Below are positions 54,426 to 63,751 of a stretch of 64,000 nucleotides of DNA, in pieces (position 1 is the first letter of the stretch; each line of letters opens with the position of its first letter). The notes below the pieces were generated by a model. That model ran no database searches. It saw only the letters and a list, made by a program, of their open reading frames with translations, and was not told the DNA's origin. Made by a program: the position numbers and the translations under genes. Source of the DNA: Oceanospirillales bacterium (GTDB lineage: Bacteria > Pseudomonadota > Gammaproteobacteria > Pseudomonadales > Endozoicomonadaceae); assembly GCA_004762125.1 (NCBI GenBank), contig SIHQ01000007.1:62001-126000 (forward strand), given 5' to 3'.

Positions 54426-56648
54426 TTATTCGGAAGTCAGCTCCAGCTTTGAAATGATAGCGCTTTCTTCAGTCAGATTTTCTTTTGGCGTCTGAACATC
54501 CAGAATAAAGACTCTTTCGGCTTCCAGTCCCTGCTCTGTCAGATAATCTTTGATCCCTTTCGCACGGCGAATCGCTAATGACCTTAAAGCACCTTCATCA
54601 TAAGGCCAGCTTTCAACCATAAACTCCCGAGCTTCCTGATACTTTAATGCTTCAGGAATGTCGATCTGCTGTTTTTGAGCAATAGACTTCAGAAGTTCTA
54701 ACGTTTCTTTTTCAGGCAATGAAGGGGTATCAGTTTGTTTCTTCAGAGCACTGAGTTCATTGATCCAGACTTGCTCCAACAACGCTTCAGCAACCAGTGG
54801 CCAATCTTCTTTAACCGTGGCTGTTCCCATGACTTCCAGTTGCATTTCTGGTCGATCTCGCAATGCACTGACCAGGCTATCCAAAGCTTTCTTCTGGTGA
54901 GGAGCAATACTGTCGACACCCTGTGAGAAACCTACCGCCTGCATTTCACTGGCATCACCACCAACCAAGGAAGCCAGGAAATCAAAAGGAGCAGATACAA
55001 TGTTGGTCAACATATTGATCAGAGCCATACGAATCAGTGGCCCGAGCTCAAATTCAGGATTATTGAGGTTGCCCTTAACAGGAAGCTTTATATCAATGCG
55101 TCCATCTCTATCCTTTAACAGAGCTATGGCCAATCTTATGGGTAAATCAACGGCTTCGTCGCTGTCTACCTTTTCTCCCAGAGTCAGGTGCTCAAGCAGC
55201 ATTGAGTTTTGTGCAAACAGTTCACTGTTTTGAAGACGATAAAAGAGCTCCAGATCCATTCTTCCTTTATGAATGGTGTATCCGGCAAAGCGGCCAGCAT
55301 AGGGTGTTAATGTCGTTAGTTCTACGCTGTCAAAAGCCAGTTTGAATTCACTGTTTTCCAGAGGCGCTGAAATGTCCACCTGACCATTGATGGTAACAGG
55401 AGAGTATCGATCAATTTGTCCTGTTATAGCCAAGGTAGTCGGTGATGAACTTGCGCTGCTGATTTTGGATATTTCACCATTCAGATTATTGATTGGGGTG
55501 ACGAAACCAGGACTGAATGAACGATCAGCGAAATCCATTGAACCTTTTTGGATACTGATTTTTCCAATATCAAAGGTTAGAGGCTCAGTTTCAGTGGATT
55601 GAACTTGTGCAGTTTTTTCTCGTGTTAGTGTTTCTTTTTTCTGTTTAAGCAATCCTGCGAGGTTTATTTGCAGGTTACTTTCTATAGCCACTCTTAATAC
55701 GGGTTCAATGAGGCTGATCTCTTTAATGGCCAGTGTATTCTTAGCCTGACTGTATTGAATGCCTGATAGATCTAACTTTCTCAAGACAATAATACTGGAT
55801 TGGTCGCGTTCATCTTTGACGTTGAGCTGAGAAATATTCAGATCACTGCTCAGTGCTGCTCCATTCTGTTCAGTCCAAGTTAGGTCCAGTTTTGTTGTCA
55901 GTTTCCCATTCTCGAGTTCAACAAACACGAACGGCGTGAGATAAGGCTGGATAAGAGTCAGGTCTATGTTTTGCAATGAAGCTTTGGCAGCTAGCTCCAT
56001 CGCAGGAAGAGCAAGCTTATTGTTCAGTGAAAAAGTACTGTCTCCGTTTATACGGCCCGAGACATTGATCTCTCCATCCATATTCGGCCAGCCCAGATCG
56101 GTACCATAAATATCAAGTTTGCTTATTTTAGCGGCAAAAGGTGTCCCTGATTCCAATGCGATGAGCTGATCGAGGAAACTGAAACTGGCTTGTTGAACAG
56201 AGAGTTGGTCAAGATGAACCTGAAGAGTAGAGGTGCCTTCTGAAGCGGTTTCATTGTCGCTATCACTGCTACTTTTTTTCTTACTCGCTTTGACAACGGA
56301 CGACAGATTTATTTTGTCATTGTTTTGCAATACAACATCTGCAAAAGGCTTCTTCAGCTTTATGGACTGAATATGCAGCTCTCGATTAATCACGCTGTCC
56401 CAGGCCAGATCAATGGAAAACTCTGAAAAACCCGCAACATGCTCTTTACTTTCACCCAGCTTAATAGACTGTAATGAAAGTCTCAGGGTGAACGGATTGA
56501 ACAGCACTGCACCCAGTTGCATGGGAACTGACAGGAACTTGGGCGCAGCCTGAGAAGCGGCAAAGTGAAGAGCCGCTGGCACGACGGCAAAACCAACCAG
56601 AGCATAGCCGGCCAGAACCTTGGCAAGTAAAACGAGTAAACGACGCAT
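54426..56648 (-). CDS. DUF748 (AsmA-like) membrane-anchored protein
   Basis: 740 aa from ATG 56648. N-terminal membrane helix (LLVLLAKVLAGYALVGFAVVP) followed by a long repetitive beta-rich periplasmic region with AsmA-like strands (GKISIQKGSMDFADRSFSPGF, ITGQIDRYSPVTINGQVDIS). The C-terminus is a DUF748-type segment (FLASLVGGDASEMQAVGFSQG) and an ALEAERVFIL tail. Such proteins belong to the AsmA/TamB-like group that bridges lipid transport between membranes, known for the family, not shown here. Confidence 0.8.
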   Translation of the reverse strand: MRRLLVLLAKVLAGYALVGFAVVPAALHFAASQAAPKFLSVPMQLGAVLFNPFTLRLSLQSIKLGESKEHVAGFSEFSIDLAWDSVINRELHIQSIKLKKPFADVVLQNNDKINLSSVVKASKKKSSSDSDNETASEGTSTLQVHLDQLSVQQASFSFLDQLIALESGTPFAAKISKLDIYGTDLGWPNMDGEINVSGRINGDSTFSLNNKLALPAMELAAKASLQNIDLTLIQPYLTPFVFVELENGKLTTKLDLTWTEQNGAALSSDLNISQLNVKDERDQSSIIVLRKLDLSGIQYSQAKNTLAIKEISLIEPVLRVAIESNLQINLAGLLKQKKETLTREKTAQVQSTETEPLTFDIGKISIQKGSMDFADRSFSPGFVTPINNLNGEISKISSASSSPTTLAITGQIDRYSPVTINGQVDISAPLENSEFKLAFDSVELTTLTPYAGRFAGYTIHKGRMDLELFYRLQNSELFAQNSMLLEHLTLGEKVDSDEAVDLPIRLAIALLKDRDGRIDIKLPVKGNLNNPEFELGPLIRMALINMLTNIVSAPFDFLASLVGGDASEMQAVGFSQGVDSIAPHQKKALDSLVSALRDRPEMQLEVMGTATVKEDWPLVAEALLEQVWINELSALKKQTDTPSLPEKETLELLKSIAQKQQIDIPEALKYQEAREFMVESWPYDEGALRSLAIRRAKGIKDYLTEQGLEAERVFILDVQTPKENLTEESAIISKLELTSE

Positions 56649-56784
56649 ATTTTTTATTGTCTGATATAGAACACAATCCATGCCCTGAATATTCCCTTAT
56701 TCGAAGTGTTCCAGAGCTCACCATAAGAAGTCTACCAAGGTTGCCGCTTTAAGTCAGGACAAGCCTGATACCGTAGTAATCAAG

Positions 56785-56913
56785 CTATGCCATAGCCTCA
56801 TAAACCTCTTCAAGTAACTTGCTCAGAGCCAGAGCCAGAGCCAGAGACATAAAGCGCCGAGGAGGATAAATGGCATAAATGGTTCTGTCAGGGTGCGACC
56901 ATTCGGGCAGCCA
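56785..56913 (-). pseudogene. C-terminal remnant of a LysR-family regulator
   Basis: The minus strand reads WLPEWSHPDRTIYAIYPPRR and onward to a stop at 56785, 42 codons, the typical end of a LysR co-inducer domain (W-x-H-P....YAIYPxRRFMS). The remainder of the gene, including the HTH, is missing to the right, where an efflux-pump remnant begins. Inside, a 6-bp repeat (CTCTGG on this strand) encodes LALALAL, an expansion that shows relaxed selection. Confidence 0.75.
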
Positions 56914-57285
56914 TTTATTATGGTTACTCTGTCGGTTATAACCATGGCTAAACTGGATATGAAAGATATCTATTCAGCATCCAGCTTGTACAACACAAGT
57001 CGTAATCTCAGCGGTGCCATTGGTATTGCCATATTGTCGACCATGATTGATCGTCGTGCGACTTTTCATCAGCTGCGCATCAGTGAAGGTGTTTCTTTGA
57101 TGGATGAAAAGACGCAGCTCTATCTCTCACAGCTTCAGGATATGATGCCGGCGTTGAGTCAGCAGCAAGATTTGGCTTTGATCATGAAAATGGTGTTCAG
57201 AGATGCCACAGTTATGGCGTTCAGTGATTCATTTCTGGTTTTTTCAGGCGTGCTTTTTCTGGGAGTTATTGCGGTACTGGCCTAA
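56905..57285 (+). pseudogene. C-terminal remnant of an EmrB-type (DHA2) MFS efflux pump
   Basis: About 127 codons with GQPFIMVTL, KDIYSASSLYNTSRNLSGAIGIAIL and DSFLVFSGVLFLGV, matching the last helices of 14-helix drug:H+ antiporters. The N-terminal three quarters are absent. An open frame can start at GTG 56893, but it would give a non-functional stub. Directly abuts the LysR remnant. Confidence 0.75.
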
Positions 57286-57349
57286 TGACCAACGCTTCTT
57301 GGCAAACAGCCAAGCTACTGCACCTGATGATTCCATGTGCAGCAGAAAC

Positions 57350-58498
57350 TCAGCTCGCAATACGAACGTCGTCTGACTTCCGCTTTATCTGATACAGCTT
57401 CCGATATTCTGAAGGCGTCATATTCATATGGCGTCGGAAGGTACGGGCAAAATACATCTGGCTCAGGTAACCCAATTCGTCGGAGACTTCAGAAATCCGC
57501 TTTTGGGTATTGACTAATCTGTTGCAGGCGATACTGAGTCGGCGTTTTTCACGCCAGAGCATGACACTCTCACCACAGTACTTTTTGAACAAATGATTCA
57601 GTGTTGAGACAGACAGACAGGAAGCCTGAGCAATACGTTCGACGCAGAGATCACTGGTCAGGTTTTCTTCAATGTATTCTAGAGCGGCTTTAACCCTTAA
57701 GTCTGTTGGCTGGAAGCCGGAATGGTTGAGTTCTTTCTGACAGCGAATCAGTAGATTTTGAATGTAAGTAGCCCGAATACGTACATCAAACAGGTCACTT
57801 GAGTTACCGCAGTTGATCAGGGATTGAATAACGGTTTTTACTTCAGCAAAGGTTTTCTTATTATCGATCGACAGTTGGAAAATACCCGGAGCTATTTCCG
57901 GCCATTGCATCAGGCCAGAGGTCTCACTGTTTTCATTGAAAACGACAATGTCTACATGCCATTCTTCACACTGCTCATCTCGCTGAACTTCCACAGGGGC
58001 ACTGGGGCTGAATAAGAGAATATCACCAGGGCTGCTGAGAATTTCCTGACGTTGGCTAGTGTATCGTCCATGACCTTTGGTCGTTAGTTTCAGGGTCCAA
58101 CTGTTTCTTGGTTTGGTGTGACTGGTTTTGAAATCACGCCAGTCACCGGCTCTGCGAACTTCACTGAAGGCTATATTATGCTCTTTCAGGAACGCATTAC
58201 TGTCTTCAATAGTGCTGAATAGCTGATTAAGGAAATGAGGGGCTTGTTGAAGCTCTATCTGAGCGTTCGGTTTTATTTTTGAACGCCAGTCTTCAAACAA
58301 TCGCTCAAAACCGGGTTGCTGTTTAATGCCGGTAATCAACTCATCAAAAGAAATTTCAGGGAAGTTGTTTTCTATTAACCCGTCTGGTCTCAAGATCTGA
58401 AGATGTTTCTCAACCAGAGATACGTCAGACAGTTGTCCGTCAAGGTAGCGGAACAGGCTAGTGGCAGCTTTGGATAATTCTGTTTTCATAGGGTGCAT
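57350..58498 (-). CDS. AraC-family transcriptional regulator
   Basis: 382 aa. N-terminal cupin-like sensor region (GHGRYTSQRQEILSSPGDILLFSP, about residues 150-175) and C-terminal double helix-turn-helix (ALEYIEENLTSDLCVERIAQASC onward; HLFKKYCGESVMLWREKRRL; GYLSQMYFARTFRRHMNMTPSEYR). Lies 2.1 kb from the GH51 and ara genes, which makes it the candidate L-arabinose sensor. It is larger than classical AraC (about 290 aa) because of an N-terminal extension of about 100 residues. AGGA seven bases before the ATG. Confidence 0.82.
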   Translation of the reverse strand: MHPMKTELSKAATSLFRYLDGQLSDVSLVEKHLQILRPDGLIENNFPEISFDELITGIKQQPGFERLFEDWRSKIKPNAQIELQQAPHFLNQLFSTIEDSNAFLKEHNIAFSEVRRAGDWRDFKTSHTKPRNSWTLKLTTKGHGRYTSQRQEILSSPGDILLFSPSAPVEVQRDEQCEEWHVDIVVFNENSETSGLMQWPEIAPGIFQLSIDNKKTFAEVKTVIQSLINCGNSSDLFDVRIRATYIQNLLIRCQKELNHSGFQPTDLRVKAALEYIEENLTSDLCVERIAQASCLSVSTLNHLFKKYCGESVMLWREKRRLSIACNRLVNTQKRISEVSDELGYLSQMYFARTFRRHMNMTPSEYRKLYQIKRKSDDVRIAS

Positions 58499-58600
58499 GC
58501 CATTCCTGATGGTACTTCACGGACGCTATAATACTCTCCTTAACGGTTGGGCATATAGCAAAATAGACACTAAGATATATCCTCTATGGCGACAGAGCGA

Positions 58601-58900
58601 TCAGGCAGATAGAGCCAGGTCAGCTTCATCCTGATCAGAAACAGCCAGCCATTTACTGTAAGGGCAGCGGTTTCTTTTCATAACAGCCCGCAGTTCAACG
58701 TAGCAACCGCAAGCACGACAGAGACCTTCATGCAGGTGTTTGCACTCCTTACAGGTATCCAGTCGTTTCTGGTAAGTGATGTCGGTCACTTTCAGCTCAT
58801 CGTCAATTTTGGCGATATACGACTGAATATGCTTGTAGTGCTCGGCGCTGATCTCTTCGACCAGACATCGTTTGCAAAAGCGTGTGGAGCTCTGGCTCAT
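58601..58900 (-). CDS. DUF6171-like cysteine-rich protein
   Basis: 99 aa with seven or more cysteines arranged as CKRC, CKEC, CRACGC and a late CP, resembling a pair of zinc-ribbon sites (HLHEGLCRACGCYVELRAVMKRNRCPYSKW). Such small proteins are found beside diverse metabolic genes; function unknown. Same strand as the neighbouring AraC and arabinofuranosidase genes, not obviously in an operon. Confidence 0.65.
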   Translation of the reverse strand: MSQSSTRFCKRCLVEEISAEHYKHIQSYIAKIDDELKVTDITYQKRLDTCKECKHLHEGLCRACGCYVELRAVMKRNRCPYSKWLAVSDQDEADLALSA

Positions 58901-58992
58901 AGGATGATCTTCTTTAAGAGGCCATCCCGGAGAGCCGGAATGGCCGTAGTACTTTTACTTAAGAAACATAAAACTACTTAAGAGTCAGGGAA

Positions 58993-60543
58993 TTACTTAA
59001 CGGTCAGGCAAACTACAGAAGTAGCTGGCATGGTCAGCTTCAGACCTTTTTCGGTGATTTCGAAGTCGGTGAACTTAATAGTTGTCACAACTTCTGGCTC
59101 GTCGAACGTATTATGAGCATCGACAGCACCGGTCAGAATGGTGGCTTCTACGCTTTCAGGTTTGAATTCGTCGAAGGCAACTTCCAGTGATTGGGAGTCT
59201 TTCAGAGCTACGTTAGTAAGAGTCACGGTGTAAGAACCGTCTTTCGCCTGGGATACAGACTCAAAGATTTCATTTACGAAGTGATCTTCGTCTTCATCAC
59301 TGATCTGCTTGATTCCTTCCAGTGCAGACTCAATTAGAGTCGCATTGTGGTGACCCTTGAACATCTTGAACGCGTGGAAAGTAGGCGTCTTGATCATCTG
59401 GTCGCCTTCGGTCAGGACCATGGCCTGCAATACGTTCACCATCTGAGCAATGTTGGCCATGTGAACACGGTCAGCATGCTTGTTGAAAATATTGAACGTC
59501 AAAGTTGCAGCCAGAGCGTCACGAATACTGTTCTGTTGGTACAGAAACAGAGGGTTAGTGCCTTCCTGAGCGTCGTACCATGTGCCCCATTCATCAACGA
59601 TCAAACCAATGGTTTTCTCAGGATCGTGCTTGTCCATGATAGCGCCGTGCTTCTGGATCAGTTCTTCCATCCAGGCCGCTTTCGATACAGTGGCGTAGTA
59701 CTCTTCTTCGTCGAAGTCCAGAGCATCACCACGGCAGGTAAAATCACCCGGGATCGCGTAGTAGTGCAGAGCCAGACCGGAAGGAACACCACCGAGGAAT
59801 GCTGCAAAGTTACCGAATTCATCACGGCCATTACCCGTACGGGTAATGCCTTCCATCACTGTTTCGGTCCATTTGTAGTCGTCACGGTTAGGGCCGGATG
59901 CGATACGCTTGATCTTGGTATCGGAAGTAAAGTTCATCCAGTCGTAATCTTTTACAAAGTTGTTGTAACGACGAAATTCGCTGGCGTAATGCTCAGGTAG
60001 CATGTTGCCACCACAACCCCACATCTCGTTACCGATACCGAAGTAGTTTACGCGCCATGGATCTTCACGGCCGTTCTTACGACGCAGGTTAGCCATTGGG
60101 GACTCGGACGTATCAGTCATGTACTGAACCCAGTCCTGCATTTCCTGAACAGTACCGCTGCCCATGTTGCCATTGACGTAAGTCTTGCAGCCTAGCTGTT
60201 CACACAGTTCGAAAAATTCGTGAGTACCGAAATGGTTGTTTTCTATCATGCCTCCCCATAGGGAGTTAACCATCGGAGTACGTTCTGCTTTAGGACCAAC
60301 ACCTTCCATCCAATGGTATTCGTCTGCAAAGCAGCCACCAGGCCAGCGCAGAACGGGTACACCCATATCTTTCAGGGCTTCTACTACGTCGGTACGCATA
60401 CCGTTTTTGTTAGGAATGTCGGAATCTTCACCTACGTAAATTCCTTCGTAGATGCAGCGTCCTAAATGCTCAGCAAACTGCCCATAAATATCTTCGTTAA
60501 TCTGACTCTTTTTCTTCGATTCATTTATTCGAAGTGTCTTCAT
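58993..60543 (-). CDS. abfA: Alpha-L-arabinofuranosidase, glycoside hydrolase family 51
   Basis: 516 aa, cytoplasmic type, start at ATG 60543 with AAGG upstream (a GTG three codons earlier is possible). N-terminal [21 protein letters not shown] and [13 protein letters not shown] are GH51 hallmarks. Acid/base Glu in [12 protein letters not shown] and nucleophile Glu in [11 protein letters not shown] are both present. Releases L-arabinose from imported arabino-oligosaccharides. Divergent from araB with a shared 529-bp promoter region. Confidence 0.93.
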   Translation of the reverse strand: MKTLRINESKKKSQINEDIYGQFAEHLGRCIYEGIYVGEDSDIPNKNGMRTDVVEALKDMGVPVLRWPGGCFADEYHWMEGVGPKAERTPMVNSLWGGMIENNHFGTHEFFELCEQLGCKTYVNGNMGSGTVQEMQDWVQYMTDTSESPMANLRRKNGREDPWRVNYFGIGNEMWGCGGNMLPEHYASEFRRYNNFVKDYDWMNFTSDTKIKRIASGPNRDDYKWTETVMEGITRTGNGRDEFGNFAAFLGGVPSGLALHYYAIPGDFTCRGDALDFDEEEYYATVSKAAWMEELIQKHGAIMDKHDPEKTIGLIVDEWGTWYDAQEGTNPLFLYQQNSIRDALAATLTFNIFNKHADRVHMANIAQMVNVLQAMVLTEGDQMIKTPTFHAFKMFKGHHNATLIESALEGIKQISDEDEDHFVNEIFESVSQAKDGSYTVTLTNVALKDSQSLEVAFDEFKPESVEATILTGAVDAHNTFDEPEVVTTIKFTDFEITEKGLKLTMPATSVVCLTVK

Positions 60544-61072
60544 GCCGTCCACCTTGATTTTACCAGTAATAACTTTATTCGGTATACGTCATCGCTTAGC
60601 TATTTTAGATCGAGCCTAGTAATGCTTAACGATTTAAATAGTTTGCTCATGCTCCCGTTGGGAGGCTGTTAGATTTGCTTCCTCACTCATGTTCTATCAG
60701 AGAGTGTGAACAGAGAGTGTCAAAGAAGAAATTAAAAACACAGCAGAGCTAGGGAGACATTCTGGTAAAAATTGATGGCTCGATAAAGTGATTTAAATCA
60801 TAAACAGCGGATCTAACATTTTTGTCCATCTATTTAGCTGATTGCTTCATAAATTTATCAAATTAATCAAACGGGTTCGTTTTGTATTTCCTTTTCCCTC
60901 TAATTTTAAAAGCACCTGATCAAATGGTGATAATTAAGTAATAAAATCAAAATTATTTAATCATTAGCGATTCCATCCATGTTTTCAGCCTGACCATATA
61001 TGGGATTTCTGTGCCATACCCGCACAATGAATATAAGAAAATCTTTTAATGTTTCATAGATAGAGACAGATC
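60544..61072. other. Divergent promoter region of abfA and araB with a CRP-like site
   Basis: No gene. AT-rich. AGTGA-TTTAAA-TCATA (60787-60802) fits a CRP half-site pair (AGTGA, TCATA; 8 of 10 consensus positions) with the right spacing, and also resembles an FNR box. No clear AraC half-sites could be assigned by eye. Confidence 0.45.
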
Positions 61073-62812
61073 ATGGGTGAAATGGCAGAGAGCTACGTAA
61101 TTGGCCTGGATTTTGGTTCCGATTCCGGTCGTGCAGTGATCGTTGATACGCACACCGGCAAAGAGCTTGGTTGTGGTGTCAGCAACTATCCACGCTGGAT
61201 AGAAGGCCAGTACAGCGATGCGGCTGAGTCACGTTTTCGTCATCATCCACTGGACTATATCGAGTCCATGACCGCGGCGATTAAAAGCGCTCTGTTGGAA
61301 GCTGGTGAAAATGTAGCAGAGAAGGTGGTTGGCATTGGTGTCGATACCACAGGCTCTACACCTGCTCCAGTTGATGAGAAGGGTGAAATTCTAGCTTTGA
61401 AACCAGAATTCGCAGAAAACCCTAACGCTATGTTTATCCTGTGGAAAGATCATACCTCTGTAGAAGTCGCTGATCGTATTAACACTCTGGCGAAGTCCGA
61501 CAAGTTTGAAGATTACACCAAATTCGTTGGTGGTATTTACTCTTCTGAATGGTTCCTGTCCAAAGCTGCTTATGTTTCTGAACAGGACGAAGCAGTAGCA
61601 AAAGCAGCTCACACTTGGGTTGAACTGTGCGACTGGCTCCCTGCCCTGCTGTCAGACAACCTGCACCCACAGAAGATCAAGCGTGGTATCTGTGCTGCCG
61701 GTCACAAGGCTTTGTGGCACGAAAGCTGGGGTGGTCTGCCTCCTCAGGAATTCCTGAATGCTATCTCCCCAACTCTGAAAGGTATGCGTGAAAACTACTC
61801 CGATGAGGTTTACACCTCTGAAACCGTAGCGGGTCGTCTGTCGGCTGAATGGTCTGAAAAACTGGGTCTGAAAGAAGGTATTGCCATTGCGGTTGGTGAA
61901 TTCGACTGCCACATGGGCGCAGTAGGTGCTGGCGCTCGTGCCGGTGACCTGGTGAAGGTTATGGGTACATCCACTTGTGACATCCTGATGGTTGAGCCTG
62001 AAGAGCTGGGCGACAAAACCATTGAAGGTATCTGTGGTCAGGTCCTGGGCAGTGCCCTGCCGGACATGGTGACACTGGAAGCTGGACAGTCCGCTTTTGG
62101 CGACATTTACGCATGGTACAAGCGCTTGCTGGCATGGCCAATGCAACAGTGGGCGAAAGAACATCCTGAAGATCAGCCTACCATGGAGAAGCTGGAAGAA
62201 AGTTTACTGCCAATGCTGACTCAGGCTGTCAGTCAGCGTGAACCATTCTCCGATGGTGCTCTGGCTTTGGATTGGCACAACGGCCGTCGTACACCTTACG
62301 CTAACCAACGTCTGACCGGTTCCATCAACAAGCTGAACCTGGGTTCTGATGCACCTGAAATATTCCACGGTCTCGTAGAGTCTACTGCATTTGGTGCCAA
62401 AGCCATTACCGAGAGTATGAAAGATCAGGGCGCACCGATTAAGCGTGTTATCGCTATTGGCGGCATCTCTAAGAAATCTTCTCTGGTCATGCAAATGTGC
62501 AGTGATGTCATGGGTTATGAGATCGCTGTCGTCGATTCCGAGCAGTGCTGTGCACTGGGTGCTGGTATTTTTGCCGCTGTAGCAGCAGGTACCTACGCAA
62601 CTACTGAAGCCGCTCAGAAAGCGATGGCCAGTCCTATTTGTCAGGTTTACCACCCTCGTCCAGCCCGTATGAAACATTATCAGCGTCGTTATAACGCTTA
62701 TCAGCAGTTGGGTCAGGCAATGGAAATTCTGACGATGTCTTTTGAAGAGCAATCTCAAGCGAATGTGCTGGAAGAAGAAGCGGCTGAAGCTAAGGAAGAG
62801 GCTCTGGCATGA
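61073..62812 (+). CDS. araB: L-Ribulokinase
   Basis: 579 aa FGGY-family kinase that phosphorylates L-ribulose. N-terminal [17 protein letters not shown] (phosphate-binding), [15 protein letters not shown], and the late ATP-site region [21 protein letters not shown] are all present. The C-terminal tail is glutamate/alanine-rich ([14 protein letters not shown]). Overlaps araD by 4 nt, so the two are coupled. Confidence 0.94.
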   Translation: MGEMAESYVIGLDFGSDSGRAVIVDTHTGKELGCGVSNYPRWIEGQYSDAAESRFRHHPLDYIESMTAAIKSALLEAGENVAEKVVGIGVDTTGSTPAPVDEKGEILALKPEFAENPNAMFILWKDHTSVEVADRINTLAKSDKFEDYTKFVGGIYSSEWFLSKAAYVSEQDEAVAKAAHTWVELCDWLPALLSDNLHPQKIKRGICAAGHKALWHESWGGLPPQEFLNAISPTLKGMRENYSDEVYTSETVAGRLSAEWSEKLGLKEGIAIAVGEFDCHMGAVGAGARAGDLVKVMGTSTCDILMVEPEELGDKTIEGICGQVLGSALPDMVTLEAGQSAFGDIYAWYKRLLAWPMQQWAKEHPEDQPTMEKLEESLLPMLTQAVSQREPFSDGALALDWHNGRRTPYANQRLTGSINKLNLGSDAPEIFHGLVESTAFGAKAITESMKDQGAPIKRVIAIGGISKKSSLVMQMCSDVMGYEIAVVDSEQCCALGAGIFAAVAAGTYATTEAAQKAMASPICQVYHPRPARMKHYQRRYNAYQQLGQAMEILTMSFEEQSQANVLEEEAAEAKEEALA

Positions 62813-63543
62813 TCAATGATTTCGTAAAAACTGAAGAGCAGGCTCAGCGCCTGCTTCAGCTGAGAGAAGATGTCTACAAAGCCAACATGGCTTTGCAGGA
62901 ATATAATCTGGTGACGTTCACTTGGGGTAATGTTTCCGGTATCGACCGTGAGATGGGCCTGGTAGTGATTAAGCCAAGCGGTGTCGCTTACGAAGAACTG
63001 AACCCTGAAAATATGGTGGTTCTGGATCTGGCGGGTAACAAGGTTGAAGGTGAAATGAACCCTTCTTCCGATACCGCGACTCACCTGGCTTTGTACCGTA
63101 CCTACGAGAACATGAGCGGTGTCGTTCATACCCACTCTTCCTACGCTACTTCCTGGGCGCAGGCCAGCCGAGCTATTCCGGCACTGGGCACGACACACGC
63201 TGATTATTTTTACGGTGAGATCCCTTGCACTCGTGCTCTGACTAAGGAAGAGATCGCTTCCGAGTATGAGCTGAATACCGGCAAGGTCATCATTGAAACT
63301 ATTGGTGACGGTGATGCGATGGCTGTTCCGGGCATTGTGATCAGTGAGCATGGGCCGTTTAGCTGGGGTACGTCTCCGAAGAATGCAGTGCATAACGCGG
63401 TAGTGATGGAAGAAGTGGCCAAGATGGCCTTCCGTACTGTGCAGCTGAACCCTGCAGTGACCAATATTCCTCAACGTTTGCTGGATAAGCACTACCTGCG
63501 AAAGCACGGCCCTGGTGCGTATTACGGTCAGGGTAAGAAGTAA
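62809..63543 (+). CDS. araD: L-Ribulose-5-phosphate 4-epimerase
   Basis: 244 aa, class II aldolase-like epimerase with zinc histidines in [12 protein letters not shown] and in the C-terminal part ([11 protein letters not shown]). [24 protein letters not shown] is conserved. Converts L-ribulose 5-phosphate to D-xylulose 5-phosphate. Start overlaps the araB stop (ATGA). Confidence 0.95.
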   Translation: MINDFVKTEEQAQRLLQLREDVYKANMALQEYNLVTFTWGNVSGIDREMGLVVIKPSGVAYEELNPENMVVLDLAGNKVEGEMNPSSDTATHLALYRTYENMSGVVHTHSSYATSWAQASRAIPALGTTHADYFYGEIPCTRALTKEEIASEYELNTGKVIIETIGDGDAMAVPGIVISEHGPFSWGTSPKNAVHNAVVMEEVAKMAFRTVQLNPAVTNIPQRLLDKHYLRKHGPGAYYGQGKK

Positions 63544-63585
63544 TTTTTTGGGCTGGTGGTCGTTAATATTGGCAGTCCTTCTGAA

Positions 63586-63672
63586 AGCAGGTAGATCTTT
63601 CCGCTCAGCAGACCATCCATGGTCTGAATTCGCTAGCAGGCCATTCCATGGCCTTTGAAAGATCTACCTGCT
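63586..63672. repeat. Nested palindromes (three-stem element) between araD and araA
   Basis: Outer 16-bp arms AGCAGGTAGATCTTTC (63586-63601) and GAAAGATCTACCTGCT (63657-63672) are exact complements. Inside are two hairpins, AGACCAT-cc-ATGGTCT (63610-63625) and AGGCCAT-tcc-ATGGCCT (63638-63654). The whole can fold into a cross-like three-way junction in RNA or a branched cruciform in DNA. It lies between coding frames of the ara operon. Confidence 0.9.
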
Positions 63673-63704
63673 TCCATACTCGATATTGAATCTAAACAAA
63701 TAAA

Positions 63705-63731
63705 AACCTCTGCCACAGTGTGGTGGAGGTT
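63705..63731 (+). promoter_or_regulatory. Hairpin in the araA leader
   Basis: AACCTCTGCCAC (63705-63716) pairs with GTGGTGGAGGTT (63720-63731), with two G-U pairs, loop AGT. It ends 20 nt before the araA start and could influence araA translation or mRNA stability. Confidence 0.6.
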
Positions 63732-63751
63732 GGTTGAAACGGAATATACAA

